Shown here piece by piece: positions 9,232 to 18,624 of a stretch of DNA of 64,000 nt. Numbering within the stretch: position 1 is the first letter of the stretch; the number at the start of each line of letters is the position of its first letter. The notes beneath the pieces are model-generated. The model was given only the letters and a program-made list of their open reading frames with translations. It was not told the DNA's origin and made no database searches. The position numbers and the translations under genes were made by a program. The stretch comes from Collimonas arenae (GTDB taxonomy: Bacteria; Pseudomonadota; Gammaproteobacteria; Burkholderiales; Burkholderiaceae_D), in contig NZ_CP013233.1 in NCBI RefSeq assembly GCF_001584165.1, positions 3,108,620 to 3,172,619 of the forward strand, given 5' to 3'.

Positions 9232-9633
9232 TTGAGAAAATGGAACAAGACCTTGAAACCTTTGCTGAACCTGGAAAGTCGACGCCACCTGTGGTGGCAT
9301 GCCCTGATTGCGATCAATCAGCAGCACTGGGAGCGCGCCGAACTGATCTTGTCGGCGCTGTCTCCTGAGCCTGATCCCTCGCTCAATAAAAAAATCGCCG
9401 CAGCGCGCTGGTTTCTTCTGTGGCGCCGCGATGGCTCAACACTCGCCATCGAGAAAATTACGGCGTTGAATCTTGACTGCCAATGTCTCGAAGCCGACAT
9501 CATCATCGCTTATTTGCTTACCCAGATTGACATTGATCGCAGTTTGACGGGACGCGCTACGGATAAAATCAATGCACTGCCAGACATTTCCAACCCGCAC
9601 GCCTTCTGGTTTGGCCACTCGCTCGGACATTGA
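9232..9633 (+). CDS. Small TPR-like hypothetical protein following the secretin gene
   Basis: About 133 residues from a TTG start, or slightly upstream, in the same frame as the secretin and separated from it only by its TAA stop (9199-9201) and ten codons. There is no ATG in frame and no clear ribosome site. Helical pattern LWWHALIAINQQHWERAELILSAL followed by KKIAAARWFLLWRRDG suggests one or two TPR-like helical hairpins, as in small T3SS chaperone/pilotin-adjacent proteins. I do not recognise a family. Co-transcription with the secretin is likely. Confidence 0.5.
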   Translation: MRKWNKTLKPLLNLESRRHLWWHALIAINQQHWERAELILSALSPEPDPSLNKKIAAARWFLLWRRDGSTLAIEKITALNLDCQCLEADIIIAYLLTQIDIDRSLTGRATDKINALPDISNPHAFWFGHSLGH

Positions 9634-9720
9634 TCGCAACCCACATTATTCGATTAAAGATTCTCGTCGATATGGTATTGTTACTTCCGGCATGCCAACC
9701 TCAATCATAAGGAGACTCAT

Positions 9721-9939
9721 ATGGACTTGATAGAAAAGTTCGATGCGAAAGACAAATCAGGAAATGGCTATCATGTCGAGGGATATGAAAGCCCGATTGA
9801 AATTGCCGCGGCTGGCGGCGTCATCAGTTCCATGCCGGGACCGAGGACCTACCGGCTGGCCGATGGACGGGCGCTGACACAGATTACCGATGGGAAATTC
9901 GTGATCGTCCAGACCGGCGACAAGATTTATAGAATATAA
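9721..9939 (+). CDS. Small hypothetical protein
   Basis: A 72-residue acidic soluble protein starting MDLIEKFDAKDKSGNGY and ending GDKIYRI. A strong AGGAGA lies six to seven bases before the ATG, and a perfect terminator follows 30 bases after the stop. This clean single-gene transcription unit supports a real gene. It looks like a small all-beta protein. No family recognised. Confidence 0.7.
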   Translation: MDLIEKFDAKDKSGNGYHVEGYESPIEIAAAGGVISSMPGPRTYRLADGRALTQITDGKFVIVQTGDKIYRI

Positions 9940-9970
9940 ACTGCAGCCATCAAGATAAGCACACAAGCGC

Positions 9971-10006
9971 AAAAAGCCTGCCTCCAGATGGAGGCAGGCT
10001 TTTTTA
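9971..10006. terminator. Bidirectional Rho-independent terminator
   Basis: Long perfect stem AAAAAGCCTGCCTCC / GGAGGCAGGCTTTTT with an AGAT loop. It serves the 9721 gene on plus and the 10062 gene on minus. Confidence 0.92.
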
Positions 10007-10061
10007 TTAATACAATTTTAATTATTGATATTTTGTGAACGGATTGCCAGGGGATTCGCTG

Positions 10062-10310
10062 TCAGGCCCGCCCACCTTCTCGCAGAGTCCTGATCAACAG
10101 ATCGGCCATGCTATTGCTGTCAAATTCGCGGAAGCCGCGCTGATACACCAATGCGCCGACTGCGATCAGCCGATACAGCTCTTCTTCCGTGAGCTTGTAT
10201 GACAATTTTGCAATCTCGTTGGCAAACATCTGCACTATTTCGTCGTCACTGGTGAGCGGTACCTGGCAACTGGCCCTGCCCCACATCTCGATAATCTTCG
10301 ATGCTTTCAT
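10062..10310 (-). CDS. Small hypothetical protein
   Basis: 82 residues, MKASKIIEMWGRASC onward, with an excellent GGGAGG five bases upstream of the ATG. Predominantly helical (EEELYRLIAVGALVYQRGF), soluble, no recognised family. It ends 52 bases from the shared terminator at 9971 and may be co-transcribed with the phosphopantetheinyl transferase gene upstream. Confidence 0.7.
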   Translation of the reverse strand: MKASKIIEMWGRASCQVPLTSDDEIVQMFANEIAKLSYKLTEEELYRLIAVGALVYQRGFREFDSNSMADLLIRTLREGGRA

Positions 10311-10392
10311 AAACACCTCCCGGGGAGTTTCAGTATAGATGCCGATCAGCAAATATCCAGCCCGCAGGCGCATCTTTTCGCTATCGTAAAAC

Positions 10393-11133
10393 TCAACCTG
10401 ACGTGGCCACCAGTGTCAGACCGGATGGTGCTAGCAAGCATAGTGTCACAATATTATTGTCAAAATAATTAATGCGAATCGGATAGCGACTTCCCTTGAT
10501 GCACTGCGGCGAAAGCGTCGTCGCCAGTTGCAGCGTAAGACCGTCGCCACCAGGCTGGAGCGCGCGCACTTCTGCATCAAGGAAATCGAAATATCTGCCG
10601 ACATAGGGATAGAGCGCCTTGAACAGGCTTTCCTTGGCGGAGAAAACCACCGTCAGCCAACGTTCGAGAGACATTCCGGCGGCGCTGCCGATGAGGAGTT
10701 CCGCAGTTGTCATCAGATAGGGCACTAATGGCCGAGCCGCGTCATGATCGAGGAGGCGTTCGACATCGATGCCAATACCGTCCCAATCCCGACTTGCCGC
10801 CGCCACAGCGAGCGCCTGGCCGTCGCCGTGGCTGATCGAACCGACGAAGCCATCGGGCCAGAGCGGCGCCCTATGCTGGCCGATAGGCAGGGTTTCCCGA
10901 CCGCCGTAGCCGAGCGCCTTCAAAGCCTGCATTGCACAATATCTACCGGCGGCGAACTCCACCTTGCGCTTCAACACCGCGTTCGCCAAACCGGGCGGCA
11001 GCACGACGCCATTCTGTTCCAGTAGCGCCAGTTGCCCCGGATTGATCCCATAGCGTAGGCCGGCCTGGTGAATCGATGCCGGCAGATCCAAAAAAAACAA
11101 TGGGGGAACGGCTTGTGGAGAGGAAATCGGCAT
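10393..11133 (-). CDS. 4'-phosphopantetheinyl transferase (EntD/Sfp superfamily)
   Basis: A 246-residue enzyme that would transfer phosphopantetheine from CoA to carrier-protein serines. Visible motifs are GSISHGDGQALAVAA near residue 96, GIGIDVERL near residue 120 (the Mg-binding Asp/Glu motif), and the third signature FSAKESLFKALYP near residue 165. Order and length fit EntD-like enzymes of Gram-negative bacteria. ATG at 11133 is chosen over TTG at 11139. No NRPS or PKS gene is in the window, so the partner carrier protein lies elsewhere. Confidence 0.9.
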   Translation of the reverse strand: MPISSPQAVPPLFFLDLPASIHQAGLRYGINPGQLALLEQNGVVLPPGLANAVLKRKVEFAAGRYCAMQALKALGYGGRETLPIGQHRAPLWPDGFVGSISHGDGQALAVAAASRDWDGIGIDVERLLDHDAARPLVPYLMTTAELLIGSAAGMSLERWLTVVFSAKESLFKALYPYVGRYFDFLDAEVRALQPGGDGLTLQLATTLSPQCIKGSRYPIRINYFDNNIVTLCLLAPSGLTLVATSG

Positions 11134-11253
11134 ATTCAACTGGATGGACGACGCCAGGTAAGCCCCGCAGCAGCAGGATCACGCCTTTATGGCTACAGGA
11201 AAGAGCCATTATAGCGTTCATGCTATTGCATCAGCGACAAGCGTTTGCAACGC

Positions 11254-11288
11254 AAAAAAACAAAACCCGCTCACCTTGCGGTTGCGGG
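11254..11288 (-). terminator. Hairpin terminator related to the sRNA repeat family
   Basis: On the minus strand, CCCGCAACC-type stem (GCGGG 11284-11288 with CCCGC 11266-11270) followed by TTTTGTTTTTTT. The stem-loop resembles that of the 11510 element, but the CTCCTCC/GTTTGGA region is absent. It may be a decayed family member. Confidence 0.5.
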
Positions 11289-11509
11289 TCATTCAATGGG
11301 CATGAATCTGGTGCCGGTGATCGAGGCTACCGGCCAACCTGTCGATGCGCTGGCCACTCACGGACCAGCCAATTCCCGAACGGGTTGCAGCTGAATCGAG
11401 TGCGCGATAAATCAACATTGCGGATATTACACAGCGAACATGACAATAGTATGACCGCCGCATGACGCTGCAAAAATCGATGTGCATGCCATATTCCAGT
11501 CCCAAGTCG

Positions 11510-11573
11510 AAAAAAAACCCGCAAACCTTGCGGTTGCGGGCTAAGTCCAAACTCGGGGAGAGTTGTAGAAGAC
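11510..11573 (-). ncRNA. Putative sRNA, copy 4 of the repeat family (diverged)
   Basis: On the minus strand a TACAAT -10 box (11585-11580) precedes a short transcript with CTACAACTCTCCCCGAG, GTTTGGACTTA and a CCCGCAACC / GGTTTGCGGG hairpin with eight T. Relative to copies 1 and 3 the anti-SD octamer is altered (CTCTCCCC), but spacing and the GTTTGGA core are kept. Confidence 0.55.
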
Positions 11574-11642
11574 GGATTCATTGTAGCTCGTTGGCAATTC
11601 TTGCACAGCTGTCACAAATAACAGGCTGTGTCGGGAGATACG

Positions 11643-12785
11643 TTATTGACGACTGCCACGCGTACTCACGTCTACCCATACTGCCAGCATCAAAATGCTG
11701 CCCTTGACGATCATTTGCCAGTAGGTATCCACATCCAGCATCGACATGCCATTATCCAGGCTGGCCATCACCAGCGCCCCGATCAAGGCGCCGTAGACCG
11801 TGCCCGAGCCGCCGCGCATCGAGGTGCCGCCGATAAAACAGGCAGCGATGGCATCGAGCTCACCCATGTTGCCGGCCGATGGCGAGCCGGCCGCCAGGCG
11901 CGCGGTATTGACGAGGCCGGCCAGTGCGCACATCACACCCATGATGCCGAAGATCCACAACTTGACCGCTTGCACATTGACGCCGGAAAGACGGGTCGCC
12001 TCCATATTGCTACCAACCGAGTAGACGCGGCGGCCGAACACGGTTTGGGTGGTGACATAGCTGAAGACGCCGAGGAGTGCCAGCAACAGCAGCACCGGCA
12101 CCGGAATCCCGTCATAGTTGTTGAGCGTGCGGACAAAAGCGAACAGCACCGCGCCGATAGCCAGCACACGTACGGCGTCGCGCCACAGTGGCGGCACCGT
12201 CAGCGCATGGCTGAGACGGTTGCTGCGCTGACGCCAGGTCAGGAACACGGTAAGCACAAACAAACCCGCGCCGAGCAGCAAGCCGAACTGTGTCGGCAGA
12301 TATCCCTGCCCCAGATACACCAGGTCGCTCGACACTGGAGCGATGGTCAGGCCACCGGTCACGCCCAGCAATATGCCGCGAAACGCCAGCATCCCACCAA
12401 GACCGACGATGAACGACGGAATCTTCATATAGGCAGTCAGATAACCGTTGAACAGGCCGATCAGCAGACCGCAGAGCAGTACCAGCACCAGATTGAGCGG
12501 CAGCGGCAGATGGTAGGTGACGTTGAGCACCGCCGCAATCCCGCCCAGCAGGCCGAGCAGCGAGCCAACCGACAGATCGATTTCGCCACCGATGATGACC
12601 AGCACCATGCCGCAGGCCAGGATGCCGGTAATCGACATCTGCCGCAGCAGGTTCGAGAGATTGCGCGGCGTCAGGAAGCCACCCTCCGTTTTCCAGCTGA
12701 AAAAGGCCCAGATGATGGCGATGGCGATCAGCAACGCGAGGATTTTGTAGCGACTGAATAGTTGTTTGAGATTGATGGATGTCAT
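11643..12785 (-). CDS. xylH: Xylose ABC transporter permease
   Basis: A 380-residue inner-membrane permease of the BPD_transp_2 (ribose/xylose) type with about ten membrane segments. It starts [22 protein letters not shown]. The conserved [17 protein letters not shown] is near residue 65 and a conserved [22 protein letters not shown] segment follows near residue 325. It would form the membrane channel for XylF-delivered xylose. The first codon overlaps the xylG stop by four bases, indicating translational coupling. Last gene of the xylABFGH operon. Confidence 0.95.
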   Translation of the reverse strand: MTSINLKQLFSRYKILALLIAIAIIWAFFSWKTEGGFLTPRNLSNLLRQMSITGILACGMVLVIIGGEIDLSVGSLLGLLGGIAAVLNVTYHLPLPLNLVLVLLCGLLIGLFNGYLTAYMKIPSFIVGLGGMLAFRGILLGVTGGLTIAPVSSDLVYLGQGYLPTQFGLLLGAGLFVLTVFLTWRQRSNRLSHALTVPPLWRDAVRVLAIGAVLFAFVRTLNNYDGIPVPVLLLLALLGVFSYVTTQTVFGRRVYSVGSNMEATRLSGVNVQAVKLWIFGIMGVMCALAGLVNTARLAAGSPSAGNMGELDAIAACFIGGTSMRGGSGTVYGALIGALVMASLDNGMSMLDVDTYWQMIVKGSILMLAVWVDVSTRGSRQ

Positions 12786-14338
12786 GCGAATTCCCGATGA
12801 ATGTTGTCGCTCTGCGGCGACTGGCTGATGGCGGCGGCCAGCACGGTTTCCTGCGTCAGGCCCTGGTTGACGAAATCGCCACGCAGCTTGCCTTCGCCGA
12901 TCACCAGGACACGGTCCGACACGCCCAATACCTCGGCCAGTTCGGAGGACACCATGATGATGGCCACACCCTGCTCTGCCAGGTCGAACATCAATTTATA
13001 GATCTCATACTTGGCGCCGACATCGACGCCGCGCGTCGGCTCGTCGAGGATCAGCACCCGCGGCTTGGCCAGCAGCATTTTGGCGAGCACCGCCTTTTGC
13101 TGATTGCCACCGGAGAGGCTGGTGATCGGCAGGAAAGGACTGGCCGTCTTCAGGCGCAGCTTGCCGATCTGCTGCTGGATGGTTTGCAGTTCGGCCTCGG
13201 CATCGATGCGGCCAAACCGCGAAAATTCCTGCAATACAGTCAGCGTGATGTTCTGGCCGACGTTGAGATCGGCGACGATGCCGTGGCGCTTGCGATCTTC
13301 CGGCACCATGCACAAGCCGAGCCGCAGCGATTTCATCGGCGAGCCGGTGTCGACTTGCTTGCCGTCGAGCCAGACTTCGCCTTCCTGGCGGCCCGGATAA
13401 GCGCCGTACAGTGCGGACACCAACTCGGTGCGCCCTGCTCCGACCAGCCCGGCGACGCCAAGGATTTCTCCCTTGCGCAACGAGAACGAAATATCGTCGA
13501 CTTTTTTTCTGGCAGGGTTGTCGACATCGTAGCAACTGATATGGCGCGCCTCGAACACCACTTCGCCGATCGCATGCTCCTGCTTCGGATACAGATTGTT
13601 CATTTCGCGCCCCACCATCTGGGCGATGATGTACTCCACGTTCAACTCCTGCATCGGCGTGGTGGCGATATGCTGGCCGTCGCGAATCACCGAAACGGTG
13701 TCGCAGATCGCCGCGACTTCGTCGAGCTTGTGCGAGATGTAAACGCAAGCCACACCCTTGGCCTTGAGGTCGCGGATGATATCGAGCAGCACCGCAATTT
13801 CTGACGTGGTCAGCGACGACGATGGCTCATCCAGGATCAGCAATCTGGCTTTCTTGTTGAGCGCCTTGGCGATCTCCACCAGTTGCTGGTGGCCGCCACC
13901 ATATTGCATGACAGGCAGCGCGACGTTCATTTCCGGCATCTTCAATTCGCGTACCAGTTCATCGGCGCGGCGATACATGGCGGGATAATTCATGCGCCCG
14001 CCCGGCAGCGTCAGTTCGTGGCCCATGAAGATGTTTTCAGCCACTGACAGCTCCGGCACCAGCATCAGTTCCTGATGGATGATGACGATGCCGGCGGCTT
14101 CCGTATCGCGAATCGACTGCGCTTTCAACGGCTGGCCATCCCACAGGATTTCGCCTTCCCAGCTGCCATGCGGATAGACACCCGACAACACCTTCATCAG
14201 CGTCGATTTACCGGCACCGTTTTCACCGCACAGACCAACACACTCTCCAGCACGAACCTTCAGCGCGATACCATCGAGCGCCCGCACCGCGCCGAACTGC
14301 TTGACGATGCCTTTCATTTCCAGCAAATAATCGGACAT
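12782..14338 (-). CDS. xylG: Xylose ABC transporter ATP-binding protein
   Basis: 518 residues with two fused ABC domains, as in sugar importers of the RbsA/XylG group. First half: Walker [20 protein letters not shown], and Walker [12 protein letters not shown]. Second half: degenerate Walker A ([10 protein letters not shown]), signature [13 protein letters not shown], and [13 protein letters not shown]. It supplies ATP hydrolysis for xylose import. It lies between xylF and xylH and overlaps xylH by four bases. Confidence 0.95.
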   Translation of the reverse strand: MSDYLLEMKGIVKQFGAVRALDGIALKVRAGECVGLCGENGAGKSTLMKVLSGVYPHGSWEGEILWDGQPLKAQSIRDTEAAGIVIIHQELMLVPELSVAENIFMGHELTLPGGRMNYPAMYRRADELVRELKMPEMNVALPVMQYGGGHQQLVEIAKALNKKARLLILDEPSSSLTTSEIAVLLDIIRDLKAKGVACVYISHKLDEVAAICDTVSVIRDGQHIATTPMQELNVEYIIAQMVGREMNNLYPKQEHAIGEVVFEARHISCYDVDNPARKKVDDISFSLRKGEILGVAGLVGAGRTELVSALYGAYPGRQEGEVWLDGKQVDTGSPMKSLRLGLCMVPEDRKRHGIVADLNVGQNITLTVLQEFSRFGRIDAEAELQTIQQQIGKLRLKTASPFLPITSLSGGNQQKAVLAKMLLAKPRVLILDEPTRGVDVGAKYEIYKLMFDLAEQGVAIIMVSSELAEVLGVSDRVLVIGEGKLRGDFVNQGLTQETVLAAAISQSPQSDNIHREFA

Positions 14339-14432
14339 GCTTGTTCCTGTTGAAACGATTGAGGAAAAAGATCAGGGGACGTGACAGTAATGCCGGATTC
14401 CCGGCTTGCCGCCACGCCCGCCCGCGTCGCGA

Positions 14433-15437
14433 TTATTTGCCGGAGATCTGCGCCTGAGTATAGAAACCGTCTTGCACTAGCAGCCCGACGTTATCCTTGG
14501 TCAAGGTGGTCGGCTTCAGCAACACCGTGTCGACCTTCTTGATGCCGTTGTCATATTGCGAGTTGTAATCCGGCTTTTCATTGCGGACCAGTTGCACCGT
14601 CAACTTGGCGGCTTCCGACGCAATCAGCTTAAGCGGCTTGTAGACGGTCATTACCTGGGTTCCTGCAACCACGCGCTTGACTGCCGCCAGATCGGCGTCC
14701 TGGCCGGATACCGGTACCTTGCCGGCCATCTTTTGTGCAGCCAGGGCCTGGATGGCGCCGCCCGCAGTACCATCATTGGACGCGACGATGGCGTCGATCT
14801 TGTTATTGTTGGCCGTCAGCGCGTTCTCCACGATCGTCAGTGCTTCGGTCGGACTCCAGTCCTTGACCCATTGCTGGCCGACGATCTTGATGTCGCCCTT
14901 GTCGATGGATGGCTTGAGTATCTTCAGTTGCCCCTCTCGCAGCATCTTGGCGTTGTTGTCGGTTGGCGAGCCACCCAACAGGTAGTAATTGCCTTTCGGC
15001 TGGGCCTTGAGCACGCCCTCGGCCTGCATTTCGCCGACCTTTTCATTATCGAAAGAGATGTAGGCATCGATATCGGCGTTCAGGATCAGGCGGTCGTAAG
15101 ACAGCACCTTGATGCCGGCTTTCTTGGCTTCCTTGACGGCATTGTTCAGCACTGTCGCATTGAAAGGCACGATTACGATAGCGTCGACGCCGCGTGAAAT
15201 CAGGTTTTCAATTTGCGAAATCTGGCGCTGCTCGCTGGCGTCGGCTGACTGGACGTACACCTTGGCGCCCAGTTTTTCTGCCGCAGCGGTGAAGAAATCA
15301 CGGTCGCGCGCCCAGCGCTCGACGCGCAGATCATCAATCGAAAAACCGATCTTCGGATTCTTGGCATCGGCCATTGCTGCATTGCTGATGACGGTCAATG
15401 CAGCCGCGATCAGCGTCGTTTTCAGATACTTGTTCAT
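14433..15437 (-). CDS. xylF: D-xylose periplasmic binding protein
   Basis: 334 residues. Signal peptide MNKYLKTTLIAAALTVISNAAMA with cleavage after AMA near residue 23. The mature protein is a type I periplasmic binding fold: PKIGFSIDDLRVERW, then DAIVIVPFNATVL and VSGQDADLAAVKRV. It captures xylose in the periplasm and delivers it to XylGH. Gaps of 94 bases to xylG and 49 bases from xylB suit one operon. Confidence 0.95.
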   Translation of the reverse strand: MNKYLKTTLIAAALTVISNAAMADAKNPKIGFSIDDLRVERWARDRDFFTAAAEKLGAKVYVQSADASEQRQISQIENLISRGVDAIVIVPFNATVLNNAVKEAKKAGIKVLSYDRLILNADIDAYISFDNEKVGEMQAEGVLKAQPKGNYYLLGGSPTDNNAKMLREGQLKILKPSIDKGDIKIVGQQWVKDWSPTEALTIVENALTANNNKIDAIVASNDGTAGGAIQALAAQKMAGKVPVSGQDADLAAVKRVVAGTQVMTVYKPLKLIASEAAKLTVQLVRNEKPDYNSQYDNGIKKVDTVLLKPTTLTKDNVGLLVQDGFYTQAQISGK

Positions 15438-15486
15438 GCTTGTGTCTCCTTCGTTGTTATTAAGTTTGGACTGTTGACTTCGGGCT

Positions 15487-16974
15487 TTAAAACAAGGATT
15501 TCAACTGCTGGTAAACCTGCTTGAATTTTTCTCTACGCACCGCATAACGCGCATGACGTTGCGGGTCAGGCTGATAGACGGCGATCGTTTCCGGCACTGC
15601 GCAAATCTGTTCCAGCGTCGCCTGGTCGCCGCTTTCCTCCGCGACGCCAAGCCGCGCCAGTCGTGCTGCACCGAGCGCCGGACCGACATCGCCGCCGTGG
15701 CGTCGGGTCAGCGTACAGCCACTGATGTCGGCCAGCATTTGCGCCCAGAAAACACTGCGCGAACCGCCACCGATCAAGGTGACATCGGTCGGTACCAAGC
15801 CGGTCGATTGCAAGGCATCGATACCGTCGGCCAGGCCGAAGCCGACGCCTTCCAGCGTTGCATAGGCCAGGTCGGCAGGCAGTGTTGTCGCCTGCAAGCC
15901 AAAGAACACGCCTTTTGCCGCCGGGTCGTTGTGCGGCGTGCGCTCGCCGTTCAGGTAAGGCAGGAACAGCGGCGCATCGTCATCCAGCTGTCTGGTGGTG
16001 CGTTCTTCTGCAGCGGCCAGCAATGCCGCCACATCCGAATAACCGGTCAGGCGCGCCGTGAAATCAAGACAGGATGCCGCCGACAACATCACCGACATCA
16101 GGTGCCAGGTGTCCGGCAGCGCATGGCAGAAGCTGTGCACCGCTTTTTCCGGATTGGCATGAAAGCCGTCGCTAGCGGCAAAGAAAACACCGGATGTCCC
16201 AAGCGACAACATGGCCTGCCCGGCGTGCGCCACACCGACGCCGATTGCACCGGCTGCGTTATCGCCCGCACCGGCCACAACGGGAATCGATTTCAAACCC
16301 CAGCGCTGCGCCAGTTCAGGTTTCAGATGTCCGGTGATTTGCGTTCCCTCGTAAAGCGCCGGCATTTTCCTGCGATGCAAACCGGTGGCATTCAACAACT
16401 CGTCACTCCAGTCGCGACGGGCGACATCGAGCCACATGGTGCCGGCGGCGTCCGACATGTCGCTGGCGTAGCGACCGGTCAACCGGTAGCGCAGCCAATC
16501 CTTGGGCAGCAGCACCATGGCGATGCGCTCAAATACTTGCGCTTCATGGCGCGCCAGCCACAACAGCTTGGGTGCGGTAAAGCCCGGCATCATCAGGTTG
16601 CCGGTGATACGACGCGATGCCGGCACACGTTTTTCCAGTTCGGCGCATTCGGCAAAGCTGCGGCCGTCATTCCACAAAATGGCCGGGCGCAGCACTTCAC
16701 CATCTTTATCCAATACGGTAGCGCCATGCATTTGCCCGGTCAGGCCGATTGCTTCGATGTCGTCAGTGCGAATGCCCTCTTTGGCGGCTGCCGCCAGCAA
16801 AGCTTCCAACGCCTTCTCGCAGGCCGCCCACCAGTCGGCCGGATCCTGCTCGCGCCACATGGCTTGCGGCTGCGTGACCGCAAGCGGCATGGTGACGCTG
16901 GCGCGAACCTGGTCCTGGCGATCCAGCAAGATCGCCTTGAGGCCGGAAGTGCCGAGATCTATTCCTATGAACAT
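15487..16974 (-). CDS. xylB: Xylulokinase
   Basis: 495-residue FGGY-family carbohydrate kinase that phosphorylates D-xylulose to xylulose 5-phosphate. Visible features are the N-terminal phosphate loop FIGIDLGTSGLKAILLD, IGLTGQMHGATVLD near residue 80, the catalytic Asp region GAGDNAAGAIGVG near residue 237, and the C-terminal VTLIGGGSRSVFWAQMLAD. It lies 13 bases after xylA. The downstream order xylF-G-H links uptake with catabolism in one transcript. Confidence 0.96.
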   Translation of the reverse strand: MFIGIDLGTSGLKAILLDRQDQVRASVTMPLAVTQPQAMWREQDPADWWAACEKALEALLAAAAKEGIRTDDIEAIGLTGQMHGATVLDKDGEVLRPAILWNDGRSFAECAELEKRVPASRRITGNLMMPGFTAPKLLWLARHEAQVFERIAMVLLPKDWLRYRLTGRYASDMSDAAGTMWLDVARRDWSDELLNATGLHRRKMPALYEGTQITGHLKPELAQRWGLKSIPVVAGAGDNAAGAIGVGVAHAGQAMLSLGTSGVFFAASDGFHANPEKAVHSFCHALPDTWHLMSVMLSAASCLDFTARLTGYSDVAALLAAAEERTTRQLDDDAPLFLPYLNGERTPHNDPAAKGVFFGLQATTLPADLAYATLEGVGFGLADGIDALQSTGLVPTDVTLIGGGSRSVFWAQMLADISGCTLTRRHGGDVGPALGAARLARLGVAEESGDQATLEQICAVPETIAVYQPDPQRHARYAVRREKFKQVYQQLKSLF

Positions 16975-16987
16975 GGGTGCGCCCGAG

Positions 16988-18304
16988 TCATTTGTAGATG
17001 GCGCGATTGACCAGGTTTTCCAGCATCTCCTGGCGGCCGCTGACAGCTTGCGGATTCAACTGCTTGCTGAATGCATACTCGGCGACATCGGCCAGACTGA
17101 AGTTACCAGCCAGGACATCGCGGCCGAACTGGCCGTCCCAACCGGCATAACGTTCGGTCTTGAACTTCGCCAGAAAATCATTTTCAATCATGCCGGCGGC
17201 ACGCTCCAGCGATAGCGCAAGCACATCCATTGCGCCCACATGGCCATGAAACAGGTCGATCTCGTCCATACTTTGGCGGCGCACCTTAGAGTCGAAGTTA
17301 TAGCCACCGGTGGTGAAGCCGCCAGCCTTGAGGATTTCATAGGTGGCCAGCGTCATCTCTTCAATGCTGTTCGGGAACTGATCGGTGTCCCAGCCGTTTT
17401 GCGGGTCGCCGCGATTGGCGTCAATGCTGCCAAGGATGCCGAGCGATGCCGCCGTAGCGATTTCATGCTGGAAGCTGTGGCCAGCCAGGGTTGCATGATT
17501 GGCTTCAATATTCACCTTGATCTCTTGCTCCAGGCCGTATTGCTTGAGAAAGCCGTAGACTGTGGCGCTGTCATAATCGTATTGATGCTTGGTCGGCTCC
17601 TGCGGCTTCGGCTCTATCAGGATCGTGCCCTTGAAGCCGATCTTGTATTTATGATCGACCACCATGCGCATGAAGCGCGCCAGTTGTTCGCGCTCGCGCT
17701 TGAGATCGGTGTTTAGCAAAGTCTCGTAACCTTCGCGGCCGCCCCACAATACATAATTGGCGCCGCCCAAGCGATGCGTCGCATTCATCGCGCTGAACAC
17801 CTGCGCTGCGGCATAGGCAAACAATTCAGGATTCGGGTTGCTGGCGGCGCCGGCGGCATAGCGCGGATTGCTGAAGCAGTTTGCGGTCCCCCACAACAAG
17901 CGCACACCCGTCTGCTCCTGCTTGCGTTCGAGCACATCGATCATCTCGGCAAAGTTGTTGCGGTATTCGGCCAGGCTGGCGCCTTCCGGCGCGACATCGG
18001 TATCGTGGAAGGTGTAATAGTCGATGCCCAGTTTTGAGAAAAATTCAAAGGCAGCATCGGCTTTCTTGTGCGCCATCGCCAGCGGCTCTCCGCTTGCATG
18101 CCAGGGACGTTTGAAGGTACCGGCGCCAAACACGTCGGAGCCAGGCCAGACAAAGGTGTGCCAGTAGCAGGCCCCCATCCGCAAGTGCTCGCGCATCGGC
18201 TTGCCGAGGATGATTTTATCGGCATCGTAATGGCGGAATGCCAGAGGCGATGCGCTTTCAGGGCCTTCAAAACGTATCGGTTCGACATTCGGGAAATAGG
18301 ACAT
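16988..18304 (-). CDS. xylA: Xylose isomerase
   Basis: 438-residue isomerase converting D-xylose to D-xylulose, a TIM barrel with two divalent metals. The catalytic His/Asp lie in [13 protein letters not shown] near residue 100. Metal ligands are recognisable in [32 protein letters not shown], and [15 protein letters not shown] start at 18304 ([14 protein letters not shown]) is chosen because AGGAGA is five bases upstream, although the frame is open further. First gene of the xyl operon, divergent from xylR. Confidence 0.97.
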   Translation of the reverse strand: MSYFPNVEPIRFEGPESASPLAFRHYDADKIILGKPMREHLRMGACYWHTFVWPGSDVFGAGTFKRPWHASGEPLAMAHKKADAAFEFFSKLGIDYYTFHDTDVAPEGASLAEYRNNFAEMIDVLERKQEQTGVRLLWGTANCFSNPRYAAGAASNPNPELFAYAAAQVFSAMNATHRLGGANYVLWGGREGYETLLNTDLKREREQLARFMRMVVDHKYKIGFKGTILIEPKPQEPTKHQYDYDSATVYGFLKQYGLEQEIKVNIEANHATLAGHSFQHEIATAASLGILGSIDANRGDPQNGWDTDQFPNSIEEMTLATYEILKAGGFTTGGYNFDSKVRRQSMDEIDLFHGHVGAMDVLALSLERAAGMIENDFLAKFKTERYAGWDGQFGRDVLAGNFSLADVAEYAFSKQLNPQAVSGRQEMLENLVNRAIYK

Positions 18305-18624
18305 GCTGGTCTCCTGTGTTGATTCGGTTGGACTTGCCTGGCTCGGCAATATCGCTGCAAGGGGTTAAAGATATGAGTGACATGGCTGAATAAGCGTGGC
18401 TGAATACTAGCAACCAGTGCCCTCGCCGAACAATTACGAAATCCACCAACGCCGATAGCGATTCTTTCTATTGCAACCGCACATAAGACGATTTGGCCTG
18501 ACGCCGGGGCGCATGCTGGGTACAATCTGCTGACCGGATTTCGCTAATACGGCAATAGAATTGCGCCACAGCGAAAATAACGAAAAAACAAGAGAATCCT
18601 CGTGCATGCCATCAGGAGACGCCG
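18305..18624. promoter_or_regulatory. xylA/xylR divergent promoter region
   Basis: A 320-base region with no credible gene, expected to hold XylR operators for both directions. An A-rich direct repeat GAAAATAACGAAAAAAC at about 18572-18588 just before xylR resembles AraC-family half-sites, but I cannot confirm it. Confidence 0.45.

Noticed and set aside
12779..13804. A 341-codon open frame on plus, antisense to xylG
   Set aside because: Shadow of the ABC ATPase gene.
15553..17010. A 485-codon open frame on plus, antisense to xylB
   Set aside because: Complete overlap with an intact xylulokinase; no motifs or ribosome site.
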